This document shows, piece after piece, positions 53,461-63,683 of a stretch of DNA of 64,000 nucleotides. A program made the translations under genes and the position numbers. Position 1 is the first letter of the stretch, and each line of letters starts with the position of its first letter. Below the pieces are notes generated by a model that was given only the letters and a program-made list of their open reading frames with translations, had not been told where the DNA came from and did not search any database. Source of the DNA: Malaya genurostris (taxonomy: Eukaryota; Arthropoda; Insecta; Diptera; Culicidae); NCBI RefSeq assembly GCF_030247185.1, contig NC_080571.1, positions 140,521,999 to 140,585,998 of the forward strand, in the 5' to 3' direction.

Positions 53461-54953
53461 GGTACGTTGAAGGATATCATTTCACTTTGATAACGGATTC
53501 ATCAGCCTTAACCCACATTCTTCACTTTAAGTGGAAGGTAGGCTCGAGATGCAGTAGATGGAGTTTAGATTTTCAACAATTTAATATGACGATAGTTCAC
53601 CGAAAAGGTAAAGATCATGTTGTTCCGGATACTCTATCGCGAAGCATATCGGTAGTTTCATCCTCTTCTATGGATCGTTGGTATACGTCCATGAAGGTCA
53701 AGGTCATGGAGCACCCAGACGGGTTTGTCGATTTCCGGGTACAAGATGGGAATCTTTACAAATTCATATCCACAAAGGATGAGCCCCATCACACCAGGGT
53801 TGAATGGAAGCTCGTCCCATCACGTGAGTGTATCTCAAACATTTTACTAGATGGTCATGACAATGGCATGCATACGGGCTATGCAAAAACCTTGGAGAAG
53901 ATACGTTGTCGGTATTATTGGCCCAAGATGGCTGCCGAGATCCGTCGATTCATACAACAATGCAAAGTATGCAAAGAAGTTAAAGCGGCGTCAACACCAG
54001 TTAGCCCCGAAATGGGAAACATGCGTTTGGCCTCGCGTCCATTTCAAATAATTTCTTTAGATTTAATTGGTCCCCTTCCACGGAGCCGAAAAGGTAATCA
54101 ATACATTTGTGTGGTTTCGGATTACTTCTCAAAGTGGACCATGGTCCAAGCTGTAAGGAAAATTGATAGTACAGCTATGTGTTCCATTCTCAAAGATAAT
54201 TGGTTCTTTCGTAACTCAGTACCAGAAATAATCATCACGGATAACGGGAGCTGCTTTCTATCTAAACAATTTAAAGAATTGCTCGATCGCTTTAGTATAA
54301 CTCATTGGCTGAATTCGCGCTACCACTCTCAAGCCAATCCGGTTGAGAGGGCGAATCGTACTATTAATAGAGCAATTCGAACGTATGTCCAAGAAGACTA
54401 ACGGACCTGGGACATACAATTATCTGAGGTTGGACTGATGATAAATAACACAATTCATACATCCACCGGCTTTAGTTCTTTTTTTATAACCCAGGGACAC
54501 GAGCTATCGGAGACTGGTACCGATTATCGTCGACTTCGTCACGGTGAAACCATTACAGATCAAGAACTAGAAGAGAGACGTAAGCAGTTATTTTCCGATA
54601 CCTATGATCTAGTTTGAAGAAATCTCGTAAAAGCACACGAATCATCTTGCTCAAAATATAATCTTCGACATCATAAATTTGCTAAACCATTTGAAGCCGG
54701 ACAAATTGTATATCGAAAAAATATGAAACTTTCGAATGCTTCTGAAAACTATAATGCTAAATATGGTCGTCAATACCTACCTTGTAGGATTAAAGCCAAA
54801 ATCGGAACTTCATCCTATCAGTTAGAGGATTTAACCGGTAAACAACTTGGGATATGGCCAACCAGGTTAAGATTTGCGCACAGCCACGTTAGATTAGAAT
54901 TCAGGGAGGCAAGAGTAATTTGGGCCGCGGAAGTTGGTTGGAAAATATACTAA
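53461..54953 (+). pseudogene. Pol, RNase H end and integrase
   Basis: The frame 53487-54401 opens with the last RNase H Asp (LITDSSALTHIL) and HRKGKDHVVPDTLSR, then the integrase zinc domain (H-x-H and QQCKVCKEVK) near 53860-53975. The catalytic core follows: IISLDLIGPLP (Asp), IITDNGSCF (Asp) and NPVERANRTIN (Glu). A TAA at 54399 interrupts; the rest reads NNTIHTSTGFSSFFITQG and, after another stop near 54615, a GPY/F-type end (GTSSYQLEDLTGKQLGIWPTRLRF) to 54953. Core residues are all present. Confidence 0.88.
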
Positions 54954-55930
54954 CTACATCTTCTATTTCAACTCAAGCAGGTCCCAGAATTTTTGTGCCT
55001 CGGTAATCTCGATTCATTTAAAGACTTATAAAAGCATACATTTTTTGATATTTTGTTTCTTTTCTCCTAATATCGCAGGAAAAAAAACTTATTCGTGACT
55101 TCCAAGAGGGTACCCTAATTTAAATTTTGGAGTGAAAGTTTTAATGAGTGATAGAATGAGTGTTGCATGTGTGTTGAATGAGTGAGAGAGGGTATGCTTG
55201 CAGTAATTCTGATTTGTTCATAATTATGGTCCTAGAGAATCTGGTGACGAGAGAAATGAATAGCAATGGAACTAGTATTTGATCGTTTTGGGTTCTTTGT
55301 TTGGAAACGCCATAAAAGTTCTGATCTTTCTAAGTAGTAATGTAAAAGTAAAGTGACCTGACAAATCACGAGTGAAATTTCGTAGTTGTGTATGTCTACA
55401 CTTACTTGAGGCAGGCTACACGTCGGAATTTTGGTGGGGTTTCGTTTTTCCCCGAGTAACGGGAGGATTGTAACCATTCAAACGGTTACATTGCCAAATT
55501 TATTGCGAAAGAATCGATTACCACTACTTTCAGTCCAAAAAAAACCTTAATGATTATCGCGCTGTAAATCTTTATAACCAACCATCCTAGGTGGAACTCA
55601 GTAGCTGTATGTAAATGCTATAAAAAGAAAGTTAAAACTAACCATCGAACGGCCAGTTCAAAATTCAAACTATGGATCAGACGATCAATAGGTACTGTAC
55701 CACAGTAGATAACACAATCAGACACTCTTTACTAAAAGTGCGTTATATCAATTGTTGCCAACAGTTACTAGAAATCGGAACTGACGAATCGCGGGATGCG
55801 AAACTAACCAGACGCGGTAGGAACTCAAAAATTTTACACCCCAACTTCTCGAGTTTCTCGTTAACCCTTGGATGGAAGAAGTTTGTGTATCAATGAAAAC
55901 ACATTTCATTAGCAGCACATGACCTGTAAT
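54954..55930. other. 3' untranslated region of the Ty3/Gypsy element
   Basis: No env-like or other frame is supported. A purine-rich GGATGGAAGAAG at about 55871 could be the polypurine tract, although it lies some 45 bp before the repeated LTR start. Confidence 0.4.
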
Positions 55931-56582
55931 CCGCAGTGGTTCAGTGCGTTGGACAAAACGGACAAAACAGGTAATCCAAACGTTGTGGGGTTAGAAACCA
56001 AAACTTATAGTCATAACGAACCTCGTGACTACTCTTTTAAACAGAACGAAGCCAAGCAGTATACCGTGTTCAGACGGCAACACTGCGGATTTATTTCGGA
56101 TTTACTTTTGATGTACTTCGGAATTGACCGAGACCTCAGCCCACCCAAAGCCTCGTCCAGCTCCGACCTAGCATCGTTTTCACGAACCTTACGGAGAGTA
56201 CGGGAACGACAGTTAGACCATCATCGACCAGGCTCAGATCACCTGAATCTATAATACCCGCCATTCTCAAGGACCAGCGGTAAGCGGTAAGAAGTAGCGG
56301 CGGATCCAGCAATCGCAACGGGCCCTCACACGAATCACACACTACACACTAGGTTTAACGTGAGTAAAACTGTATTTACTAACCATATAGAATTAAGGTA
56401 GGATTATATTCAGAATTAGGGTTTAGAATTAGGTATTTGAACTTACTTAATAAAACTATGGTGTATTACATACAAGCAATTACCACTTTTTTTGACTTCA
56501 TAAATGATATACTATTACCCTGAGATGATCGGTTGTATTGATCCCCAAATTTAAATTATATATTTAAAAGTTAGAGTTTCAA
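55931..56582 (+). repeat. 3' LTR
   Basis: 652 bp, matching the 5' LTR apart from an extra 47-bp block (CACACGAATCACACACTACA onward) and scattered substitutions. The block is probably original and lost from the 5' LTR, because a pair of CT-GTATTTACT words could support a deletion there. Confidence 0.85.
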
Positions 56583-57040
56583 TATCTAATATGGAATATC
56601 AACCATGGGTAATTATTGTCCTCTCGAATACATTGGACATGCAATTTTTTCTTTCACAACGCTATCGAAACAGAAGCATGTTTAATTTCGTTTAGATGTA
56701 CGACCAAGGCCATGTAATAAAAACGATGTCTTGAATTTCATTCTATCTGATGTACATGGTCAGTTACAAAACGATAAATTCCAGCATTAGCGGAAACCCT
56801 TTATTAATCCAGCAAACTAAAACGATCATGACTAGAAATTTAATATCGAATGTTTATTAATTGTTCAAAAACTTCCGATTAATATCTGTTAGGAACCGCA
56901 TTATGTACAGATGGCAATATAAATATAGAATTATTGTTTGATATGCTGCATCGGTTTGCAAGTTTCGATTCCAGTAGTTCAAATTGCTGTTATCCAGTAT
57001 TAATGAAGGAACCAATTAAGGCTTTTCAATCATGAAGAGT
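56583..57040. other. Spacer and possible 5' region of el.6, nothing recognised
   Basis: AT-rich with no motif that I can support. The start of el.6 cannot be fixed from one copy. Confidence 0.4.
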
Positions 57041-57639
57041 TATCATCGAATTAGGCAAACCAAAGCGTTGGATCCTGCATCATGGCCTGTTGGACTGCTG
57101 TTTCGTGAGTTTATACCTCAGCCAAAAAACTACGACCATCGAATACAACCCACCAACTCAGAGACCATGTAAGCAGGCTTGTTTCAGTGCGTTCGGCAGA
57201 TGACGGTGGGAACCTACGTTTTTCCACCAGAGGCGAGTATTATTCAATGAATTCATCGATTCCTACATTAAACGTTCCCGTGTTGCAGCATGACGATCCT
57301 GAAGACGCTGTGATATGGATCTATTACCAAAATGTTCGTGGCACGAAAACGAAAATCGACGATGTATTTTTAGCCTCGAACGATTGTAACTACGATGTCA
57401 TAATACTGACTGAAACCGGACTTGACGATCGCATTATCTCTCTGCAACTGTTCGGAACATCGTTCAATGTTTTTCGTTGTGACCGTAGTACCCTTAACAG
57501 TAACAAAATAAGTTTTAGGGGCGTTTTAATTGCTGTGTCACAAAAATACGCCAGCTCAAAGATCTAAACAATGAATGGTCAATACTGTGTGTGCGAGTGC
57601 CACTGTTAAGGGGAAAAAAATGTTCATATGTGGTGTGTA

Positions 57640-58554
57640 CTAGGTCTGTTCAAAAAGTACCCGGAATTCTCATTTTTCTAAAAAAATATTTATTTATTCG
57701 TCTACATCTATATGGTCCCCTTCAAAGTAATCCCCCCTAGATATAATACACTTATGCCAGCGTTTTTTCCAGTCTTCGAAACACCCCTGATAGTCACTTT
57801 TTGTAATGCTCTGTAGCATTCTCAGCGATTCTGCCTTTATCTCTTCAATCGATGAAAAACGCTGTCCTTTCATGGGTCTCTTCAACTTTGGGAACAAGAA
57901 AAAATCACACGGAGCGATATCTGGTGAATATGGTAGTTGGGGCATGATTAAAGTCTTGTTTTTAGCCAAAAAATCACGAATAAGCAACGATGAATGAGCA
58001 GGTGCGTTATCGTGGTACAAAACCCATGAATTGATTTTCCATAAATGAGCCAACTGATATGCCAACTTCATCAGCAACTTCTCTAATAGTGATTCGGCGA
58101 TCATCAATAATAATTTTTTTCCACTTTTCCCGCATTTTCATCGATTATTGATGTGCTGGGTCGACCGGAGCGTTCGTCGTCTTCAACGTCTTCGCGGCCA
58201 TCTTGGAAACGCTTATACCACTCGTAAACACTTGTTTTTTTCATAGCAGACTCACCGTAGGCTCTCTGTAACATTTCGCACACTTGATTACACTTTATTT
58301 CATTTTTCAAGCAAAATTTAATATAAATTCTTTGACTCTTCAATTCGTCCATTGTTTAAACTAACAAAAATCGCCGAGCTCAAAAAAACACGTCTGCACC
58401 AGCCGCTACAAGACAGAATGTAAACAATGAATACAGCTGAAAATTTTACCATACATTAGGGACATATGTACCGACACAATAAAAGAAATTTGACCACCGG
58501 ACTCTCCAGACGCGCGCAATTAAAAAATTCCGGGAACTTTTTGAACAGACCTCG
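57640..58554 (-). mobile_element. Mariner element, internally deleted, TA duplication
   Basis: Ends CTAGGTCTGTTCAAAAAGT (57640) and, inverted, CGAGGTCTGTTCAAAAAGT (58554), each next to TA (57638-57639, 58555-58556). Inverted similarity extends to CCCGGAATT. Length 915 bp against about 1.3 kb for a complete mariner. The transposase lies on the minus strand. Confidence 0.92.
57694..58352 (-). pseudogene. Mariner transposase, middle deleted
   Basis: N-terminal part (58352-58104): RIYIKFCLKNEIKCNQVCEMLQRAYGE with helix-turn-helix character, VYEWYKRFQDGREDVEDDERSGRPS linker, then a shift; the second helix-turn-helix (DDRRITIREVADEVGIS) reads in another frame near 58110-58060. It then jumps to SWVLYHDNAPAHSS (second Asp) and SPDIAPCDFFLFPKLK (third Asp), 34 residues apart as in D34D mariners. 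The first catalytic Asp and about 120 residues around it are absent, so it cannot cut DNA. The C-terminal SRGDYFEGD end is present. Confidence 0.9.
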
Positions 58555-58979
58555 TACATCCCTCCTGATAGGAGTCAAATCGTCGAAGTAATAGAGGCAC
58601 ACATTTCCACTGTTATTGAACTAAACTGTAAGGCATCTGCTGATGAAACTATTCTTGTTTGTGGTGATTTTAATCAGCCTCGAATTGTATAGGATTATGG
58701 ACTGGATACCACACATTGTTTTAACTCTTCTTCGCTGCCCGCTGCGAGTACGGCGCTGATCGATGGCATGGATTTTTTGAATATTCACCAGTCGAACCAA
58801 AAGAAAAATCATCTCGGACGGGTACTCGATCTAGTGTTTTGTTCCTGTGACCGCTCATTGTTCGTTGACGAGTGTGTAGTTTCGCTCCTACTTCGTCGTT
58901 TTGTAGTACTAGCTCTCGTTGGCTCAGTACAAATTTACCATATGTTAAACGACCAATTTCTCCCCCGTGGGCCGCATCA

Positions 58980-60869
58980 CGTGCAGAGTGCAGACACCGT
59001 CGTTGGTGGAGCTTAGAAACAAAACAAAATTTAAAAAAATCGAGTGATGAGTACCGCAAATTGAATGCCGGTTTATATAGAGCTTACGTCATGCGAGTTC
59101 AAACGGATCTACGTAGGAACCCCAGGAATTTTTGGAACTTTGTGAATTCGAAGCGAAAATGTTCAATCATTCCTCAGAACCTTTGTTTTGACGGTGTGAC
59201 GTCTGCATCAACCTCAGACTCATGTGAGTTGTTTGCTAAATTCTTCGCTTCCGTGTTTACTGAGAAAGTGGCCTCCAACATCGAAGCTGAAGTCGCCGCA
59301 TCATATGTTCCTGAAAACTTGGTGGATTTGCGTACATTTATAATCACTCCCGAAATGATCAGTGCTGCAGCAAAGAAACTGAAGAGTTCGAACTCGGCTG
59401 GACCTGATGGAATTCCATCTGTCGTTTATACTCGCTGTGCAACTGCTCTGCTCGAACCATTATGTTACGTGTTCAACAAATCGTTCGAGCATGGTATATT
59501 TCCAACAAAATGGAAGCAGTCGTTCATGTTTCCAATCTACAAAATCGGTGATCGAAAGGACGTAAGAAATTATCGTGGTATTACGAGCCTATCTGCTGCC
59601 TCCAAGGTATTCGAAATAGTTGTCAGCTCTGTTGTTCTTTCTCGTACAAAAAGTTATATATCAACCGATCAGCATGGATTTATGCCAGGACGATCCGTTA
59701 GTACAAATTTACTCAATTTTACCTCGACCTGCTTTTCGCGTATGGAGGAAAGGGTACAAATTGATGCAGTATACACCGATCTAAAAGCGGCATTTGATCG
59801 TATAGACCACCGAATTCTATTATGTAAACTTATGCGACTTGGTACATCACACAAGTTCGTTGAATGGTTCAGTTCCTATTTGTGTGGTAGAGTCCTATGT
59901 GCACAATTGGGAACCTCAGTTGCATTCCCGTTTACGAATAAATCAGGAGTTCCGCAAGACAGTAACATGGGTCCACTTTTGTTCGCACTGTTTTTCAACG
60001 ATGCCGCTTTGCTGCTTGGTTATGGATGCAAGCTGATCTACGCCGACGATTTGAAGCTGTACTTAATAATTCGCAATTATGAGGACTGCGTCCATCTTCA
60101 AGAACTGCTAGATGAACTTGTCGCATGGTGTCGACGAAACCATCTTGTGATCAGCATTGCCAAATGTCAAGTAATTACATTTCACCGAATACTTCGTCCA
60201 TTAATCTTCGACTACAAAATTGATGGACAAACACATACAAGAGTTGACCGTGTTAACGACCTTGGTGTTGTATTGGATGCAAAACTCACATTTAATCAGC
60301 ATCGTTCTGCTTTAATATCTAAGGCAACGAAACAACTCGGATTCGTAGCTAAAATCAGCAGAGATTTCAAGGATCCACATTGTTTGAAGGCGTTATACTG
60401 TTCCTTAGTGCGACCATTGCTGGAAAATGCCAGTTTGGTATGGAGTCCATATCAACTCGTTTGGAACTTGCGGATTGAGCGTGTTCAGAAAAGATTTATT
60501 CGGCTTGCGCTAAGAGACCTTCACTGGCGAAATCCCTTGGATCTGCCACCGTACCCTGATCGATGTCGCCTGTTAGGTCTTGACACCCTGGAACGACGAA
60601 GAAAGATTCAACAAGCTGCGTTTGTGGCGAAGATTATCAACAGCGAAATCGACTCTCCAAAGATCCTGTCTCTCATCGACTTCCGGGTTTCACAACGAAC
60701 TCTACGATCAACAGATTTGCTACAACGAAGATTCCATCAGACATCGTTTGGAGCCAACGAACCTATAGCAGCGTGTGTTCGAACTTTCTCCCTAGTTGAA
60801 AATTTATTCGATTTTGGTGAATCATTGCATAAGTTTGTTCAGAAAGTGTCGCAATCCTCGATTTTATAA
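58980..60869 (+). CDS. el.6 reverse transcriptase, long open frame
   Basis: An open frame of about 630 codons; the raw frame begins at a GTG (58872) and the part before about 58980 is out-of-phase endonuclease. Motifs: NSAGPDGIPSVVYTRCA, FPTKWKQSFMFPIYKIGDRKDVRNYRGITSLSAASKVFE, HGFMPGRSVSTNLL, AVYTDLKAAFDRIDH (Asp), GVPQDSNMGPLLFALF and LIYADDLKLYL (YADD). In the PQGS motif Gly has become Asp (PQDS), which probably weakens the enzyme. The C-terminal thumb-like region has DLGVVLDAKLTFNQH, SKATKQLGFVAKI-RDFKDPHC and PPYPDRCRLLGLDTLERRR. No RNase H. Stop at 60867, just ahead of the 3' end. Confidence 0.88.
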   Translation, partial: RAECRHRRWWSLETKQNLKKSSDEYRKLNAGLYRAYVMRVQTDLRRNPRNFWNFVNSKRKCSIIPQNLCFDGVTSASTSDSCELFAKFFASVFTEKVASNIEAEVAASYVPENLVDLRTFIITPEMISAAAKKLKSSNSAGPDGIPSVVYTRCATALLEPLCYVFNKSFEHGIFPTKWKQSFMFPIYKIGDRKDVRNYRGITSLSAASKVFEIVVSSVVLSRTKSYISTDQHGFMPGRSVSTNLLNFTSTCFSRMEERVQIDAVYTDLKAAFDRIDHRILLCKLMRLGTSHKFVEWFSSYLCGRVLCAQLGTSVAFPFTNKSGVPQDSNMGPLLFALFFNDAALLLGYGCKLIYADDLKLYLIIRNYEDCVHLQELLDELVAWCRRNHLVISIAKCQVITFHRILRPLIFDYKIDGQTHTRVDRVNDLGVVLDAKLTFNQHRSALISKATKQLGFVAKISRDFKDPHCLKALYCSLVRPLLENASLVWSPYQLVWNLRIERVQKRFIRLALRDLHWRNPLDLPPYPDRCRLLGLDTLERRRKIQQAAFVAKIINSEIDSPKILSLIDFRVSQRTLRSTDLLQRRFHQTSFGANEPIAACVRTFSLVENLFDFGESLHKFVQKVSQSSIL

Positions 60870-60990
60870 CTTGACCTTATATTCATTAAGACTTTTATTG
60901 TCAGATGGAACAAGCAAACAAATAAACAAATTCATTAACAATTAATTACGGTTACCCTCATGTTGTAACTAATTCTTTTGTTCTTACTAG

Positions 60991-61540
60991 TCTCGATGTT
61001 CGAATATGGTTATGACTCTGAATATGATCACAGAGAGCATGAATTCATTAGACTTTCTAGGTTGAGTTAATACTTGAAAGATACATGATATCAGTATTGA
61101 ATAAAGGAATATATTGGCTATATACACCGGTTCGTCTCTGGACGATGTTTTTTTTTAAATGTAGATATACATTTTTACATAATGGCTAGGTTGCCACTGT
61201 AAAAACGTTTGGATTCATTCTAAACTTTTATAACTATATTTAATGATTAAATTGAGGTCAAAGATTAGGTATTCGTCATTAGTATTAGTATAAATGAATA
61301 ACAGGTAACTTGCAAAACAGGACTCTGGCACAAATCCATTTCTTTTGAAACGTCAAACTATCAGACGTTAGAAGGATATTATTCCAGCTTGTTACAAAGT
61401 CATTTATCCACGTATCAGAGTTTCCTTCGAAGAGTTCCTAAGATTATTCGTTACTTTTGAATTGCATAATTTCCTTGAGCCCAAATGGGGATGACTTGAT
61501 ATGATAAATCATGGAATGCATCACATATCGATCGATATAT
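60991..61540. other. Spacer or part of the errantivirus LTR
   Basis: No gene. The inner limit of the LTR that starts at 61912 is not clear, so part of this may belong to it. Confidence 0.4.
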
Positions 61541-61912
61541 ATTAACGAGTCGTGGCTCGTGGGTTTAAAAAAAATATATTTTTATTCACATTTACTCTTA
61601 ACTAATTACAAACGTCTTACTTCTACGCGTACACGAACTGTACTCTTCAACTGAAAACAATTAACTGACTCTGCTAAGCCCGATCATGGCTTTACCTGCG
61701 CTAACCTATTCTGCTGATGCACGCGTCTCATCGATATCCTGCTGATGTGGCGGTGGACTTCCGTTCTTCTTCCAGGGATCGTCGCTCGTCGTTGCTATGG
61801 TCGATCTGTCTAGTCAGCGTTTCTTGCTGTAGGCACCCGTGTGTTTCTGGTGTTGTTACTAATGAAGTTCTGTTGGGTCAGCAGTTATTATGGACGGGAT
61901 CATATTGTAACT
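61541..61912 (-). repeat. Putative LTR of an errantivirus-like element (3' copy; distal end uncertain)
   Basis: On the minus strand the sequence after env reads CACCCCCCGGAGG then AGTTACAATATG. AGTTA is the usual start of Gypsy-type errantivirus LTRs, and the purine stretch before it would be the polypurine tract. AATAAA lies at 61586-61581 (minus). The other LTR is outside the window, so the far end cannot be set by comparison; it may extend toward 61000. Confidence 0.45.
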
Positions 61913-61938
61913 CCTCCGGGGGGTGAAAAAGCATGTCC

Positions 61939-63444
61939 TCATGCGTCCTGATTTTGTTGATTTGCCTGTGATGAGCTTTTGGTTCGTCTTTTCTTCACGA
62001 GTTTAATAATAATTTTGTATAATAGTTTTCGGTGATAGAGGAAAGCATAAACAGAAATCGTAATGGTGAATATCATTGAGATGGAGATTCCACCGAGCAG
62101 ACTCCAATTCCATAATTGACTTTTGAATTGCATCAGGTAGACGTGTTCCAATTTCTTCCTGTTGGTTATTGTCATGTTGTTTATCAATTCCAGGACGTTT
62201 TCCTCCGATTGTTGATCTATCAAAAGGTTGTGCATTGCTCCTTGTAGAATTTCCGACGTTATTGCTTTTGAATACGATGAGAAAGTTTGATTTTTATAAT
62301 TAATGGAGCAATTTGTAAAAGATATCAAAATATTTCCGGTTATGTTCCGATCATCTGGACCGCAGTTTGACTGCAACAGATCATTTTTAGCATTGCTTAT
62401 GAGTAGCAGATCGTCTGTTAAAAATTGTGTCTTAGTTTGAGGTGATTCTTTCGTTATGCATTTACCGCGTCGTCCTTCTATTAGGGGTTGTATACAACTG
62501 TCGGAGAACTGGTTAATGAATGTTTTTTGTTGGATGTATTCATCTGGTTTTGTCGTCAAGTATAAGGTTTTTCTCGTTTTTATCAGATAATTTGGGTACT
62601 GAGTAATTATCTGTTGTTTCGTGGGTAATGGAATTATACGTACTATTGATGCTTCTTCTTGACTAACTTGTGGGATTCGTACGATGTACAATAGTGTTTC
62701 ATCGTTGACGGCTATTATTGGTTTTACCAAACTGAGCGCCTCATCTGGAAGCTCTGTTCTTATGCCTTGATCATCAAGGATAGATTTAACAATTGATATT
62801 TCATTCCATGAAAGAATTTTGTTGCTGGTTAACGAGATTTTGGATAGTATGACGGCGTCTGAAATGTCTTCTAAAAGTTTATTGATGATGTCTATTTTCA
62901 TTATCGTGACGATGGTGTCTATCTCATTTAATACGAGTTTGTTTGCTGCTTTGTTCTCCGTCACCTCTTTAATGGCTTTTGTAACTGCTTTGAGGCGGTT
63001 TCCGAGTTGCTCATTCACTTTATACTGTTGGTTGTTACTGCTTATCAGCTCGTTCATGGTTTGGTTGATAATTCTTAGGTCCGTTGCGTCTGGACTTCCA
63101 CCTATCCACTTCCATATTGTTCCGATCGATTCGAGACTTCTAACTCTGCGATTCCTAGGCATAATTTCTAAGAAATTTGAATGAAGTTCTTTAATTTTGT
63201 GTTTTGCTATTTGGCTTAAGTAATTATCAGACTTTGAATAAATTAGATTAGACAAGAGATTTATGGTACTTTCCAAATCTGTTATATTGATTGGATGTAT
63301 TATATTTATAGTATCTGTTTGTATTATGCACTTTCCTGTAATAAGTGTCAAGATTGGTTGGTCGTTTAAATTGGAAATTTCTAGGTTCTGACAATATACA
63401 ATCGTGCTGATTAAGAAACAAAATGTTAATTTTCTGTCTATCAT
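61939..63444 (-). CDS. env: Env glycoprotein, errantivirus/baculovirus-F type
   Basis: An open frame of 501 codons from ATG 63444. Residues 1-19 form a signal peptide. A furin-like RNRR (97-100) is followed by a region that fits a fusion-peptide position (SIGTIWKWIGG). The ectodomain has several N-glycosylation sites (for example INIT near 54 and NQTM) and few cysteines, then one transmembrane segment near residues 445-470 (WSLLGGISISMIFTITISVYAF) and a basic tail. This layout is that of insect errantivirus Env and baculovirus F proteins. It lies downstream of the pol end on the same strand and would normally be made from a spliced mRNA. No stop or shift is seen. Confidence 0.8.
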   Translation of the reverse strand: MIDRKLTFCFLISTIVYCQNLEISNLNDQPILTLITGKCIIQTDTINIIHPINITDLESTINLLSNLIYSKSDNYLSQIAKHKIKELHSNFLEIMPRNRRVRSLESIGTIWKWIGGSPDATDLRIINQTMNELISSNNQQYKVNEQLGNRLKAVTKAIKEVTENKAANKLVLNEIDTIVTIMKIDIINKLLEDISDAVILSKISLTSNKILSWNEISIVKSILDDQGIRTELPDEALSLVKPIIAVNDETLLYIVRIPQVSQEEASIVRIIPLPTKQQIITQYPNYLIKTRKTLYLTTKPDEYIQQKTFINQFSDSCIQPLIEGRRGKCITKESPQTKTQFLTDDLLLISNAKNDLLQSNCGPDDRNITGNILISFTNCSINYKNQTFSSYSKAITSEILQGAMHNLLIDQQSEENVLELINNMTITNRKKLEHVYLMQFKSQLWNWSLLGGISISMIFTITISVYAFLYHRKLLYKIIIKLVKKRRTKSSSQANQQNQDA

Positions 63445-63613
63445 TTTTCTTATTCTGTCTCAGTTCGTGTTTTTGGTTTTCGTTTGTTATTAATTATTGA
63501 TACTAGTAGCTGGTTATTTTTCGCTTCCTGGTCTTGTCTTGTGGCTAGAATTAGAAGAACAAATGAAATGATTATAAGTTGGGTTTATTTGACTTAGAGG
63601 GTATCCTTTCTTG

Positions 63614-63635
63614 TTTTTTTTTTTTTTTTTTTTTT
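63614..63635 (+). repeat. Poly-T tract between env and pol
   Basis: A run of about 22 T after TTG, in the spacer between the pol stop (63684) and env start (63444). As A-run on the coding strand it lies where an env splice acceptor might be; no acceptor is identified. Confidence 0.9.
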
Positions 63636-63683
63636 GATAACATCCATAATATTGGATTCCTGAAAAGATAGAAAGATAATCAA

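Larger units (their letters stand above)
50015..56582 (+). mobile_element. Ty3/Gypsy LTR retrotransposon, defective
   Basis: Two direct repeats (50015-50621 and 55931-56582) bracket gag and pol pieces in the order gag, end of protease, reverse transcriptase, RNase H, integrase. Integrase after RNase H places it in Ty3/Gypsy. No env is seen at 54955-55930. The LTRs differ by a 47-bp block and several substitutions. gag C-terminus and protease start are deleted, and pol has frameshifts and stops. Confidence 0.85.
57187..58990 (+). pseudogene. el.6 endonuclease, interrupted and frameshifted
   Basis: The first part has IWIYYQNVRGTKTKIDDVFLASN, VIILTETGLDDRI (Glu) and RGVLIAVSQKY, then TAA at 57565. 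After the mariner: GVYIPPDRSQIVEVIEAH, then VCGDFNQPRIV with a TAG at about 58690, then VLDLVFCSCDRS and a region where an SDH-like motif is not seen. The part after 58870 shifts frame to join the reverse transcriptase. Inactive. Confidence 0.75.
57041..60990 (+). mobile_element. Jockey/CR1-type LINE 'el.6', split by mariner
   Basis: Endonuclease at 57187-57637 and 58557-58990, reverse transcriptase at 58980-60869, then a short 3' region with AAACAAATAAACAAATTC near 60930. The endonuclease frame is exactly restored across the mariner when one TA is counted. No RNase H. The family is shared with the scrap at 3435-3768 and related to el.5. Confidence 0.8.

Noticed and set aside
58872..58980. 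GTG start of the el.6 reverse transcriptase frame
   Set aside because: Residues there are out-of-phase endonuclease sequence; similarity to the family starts later.
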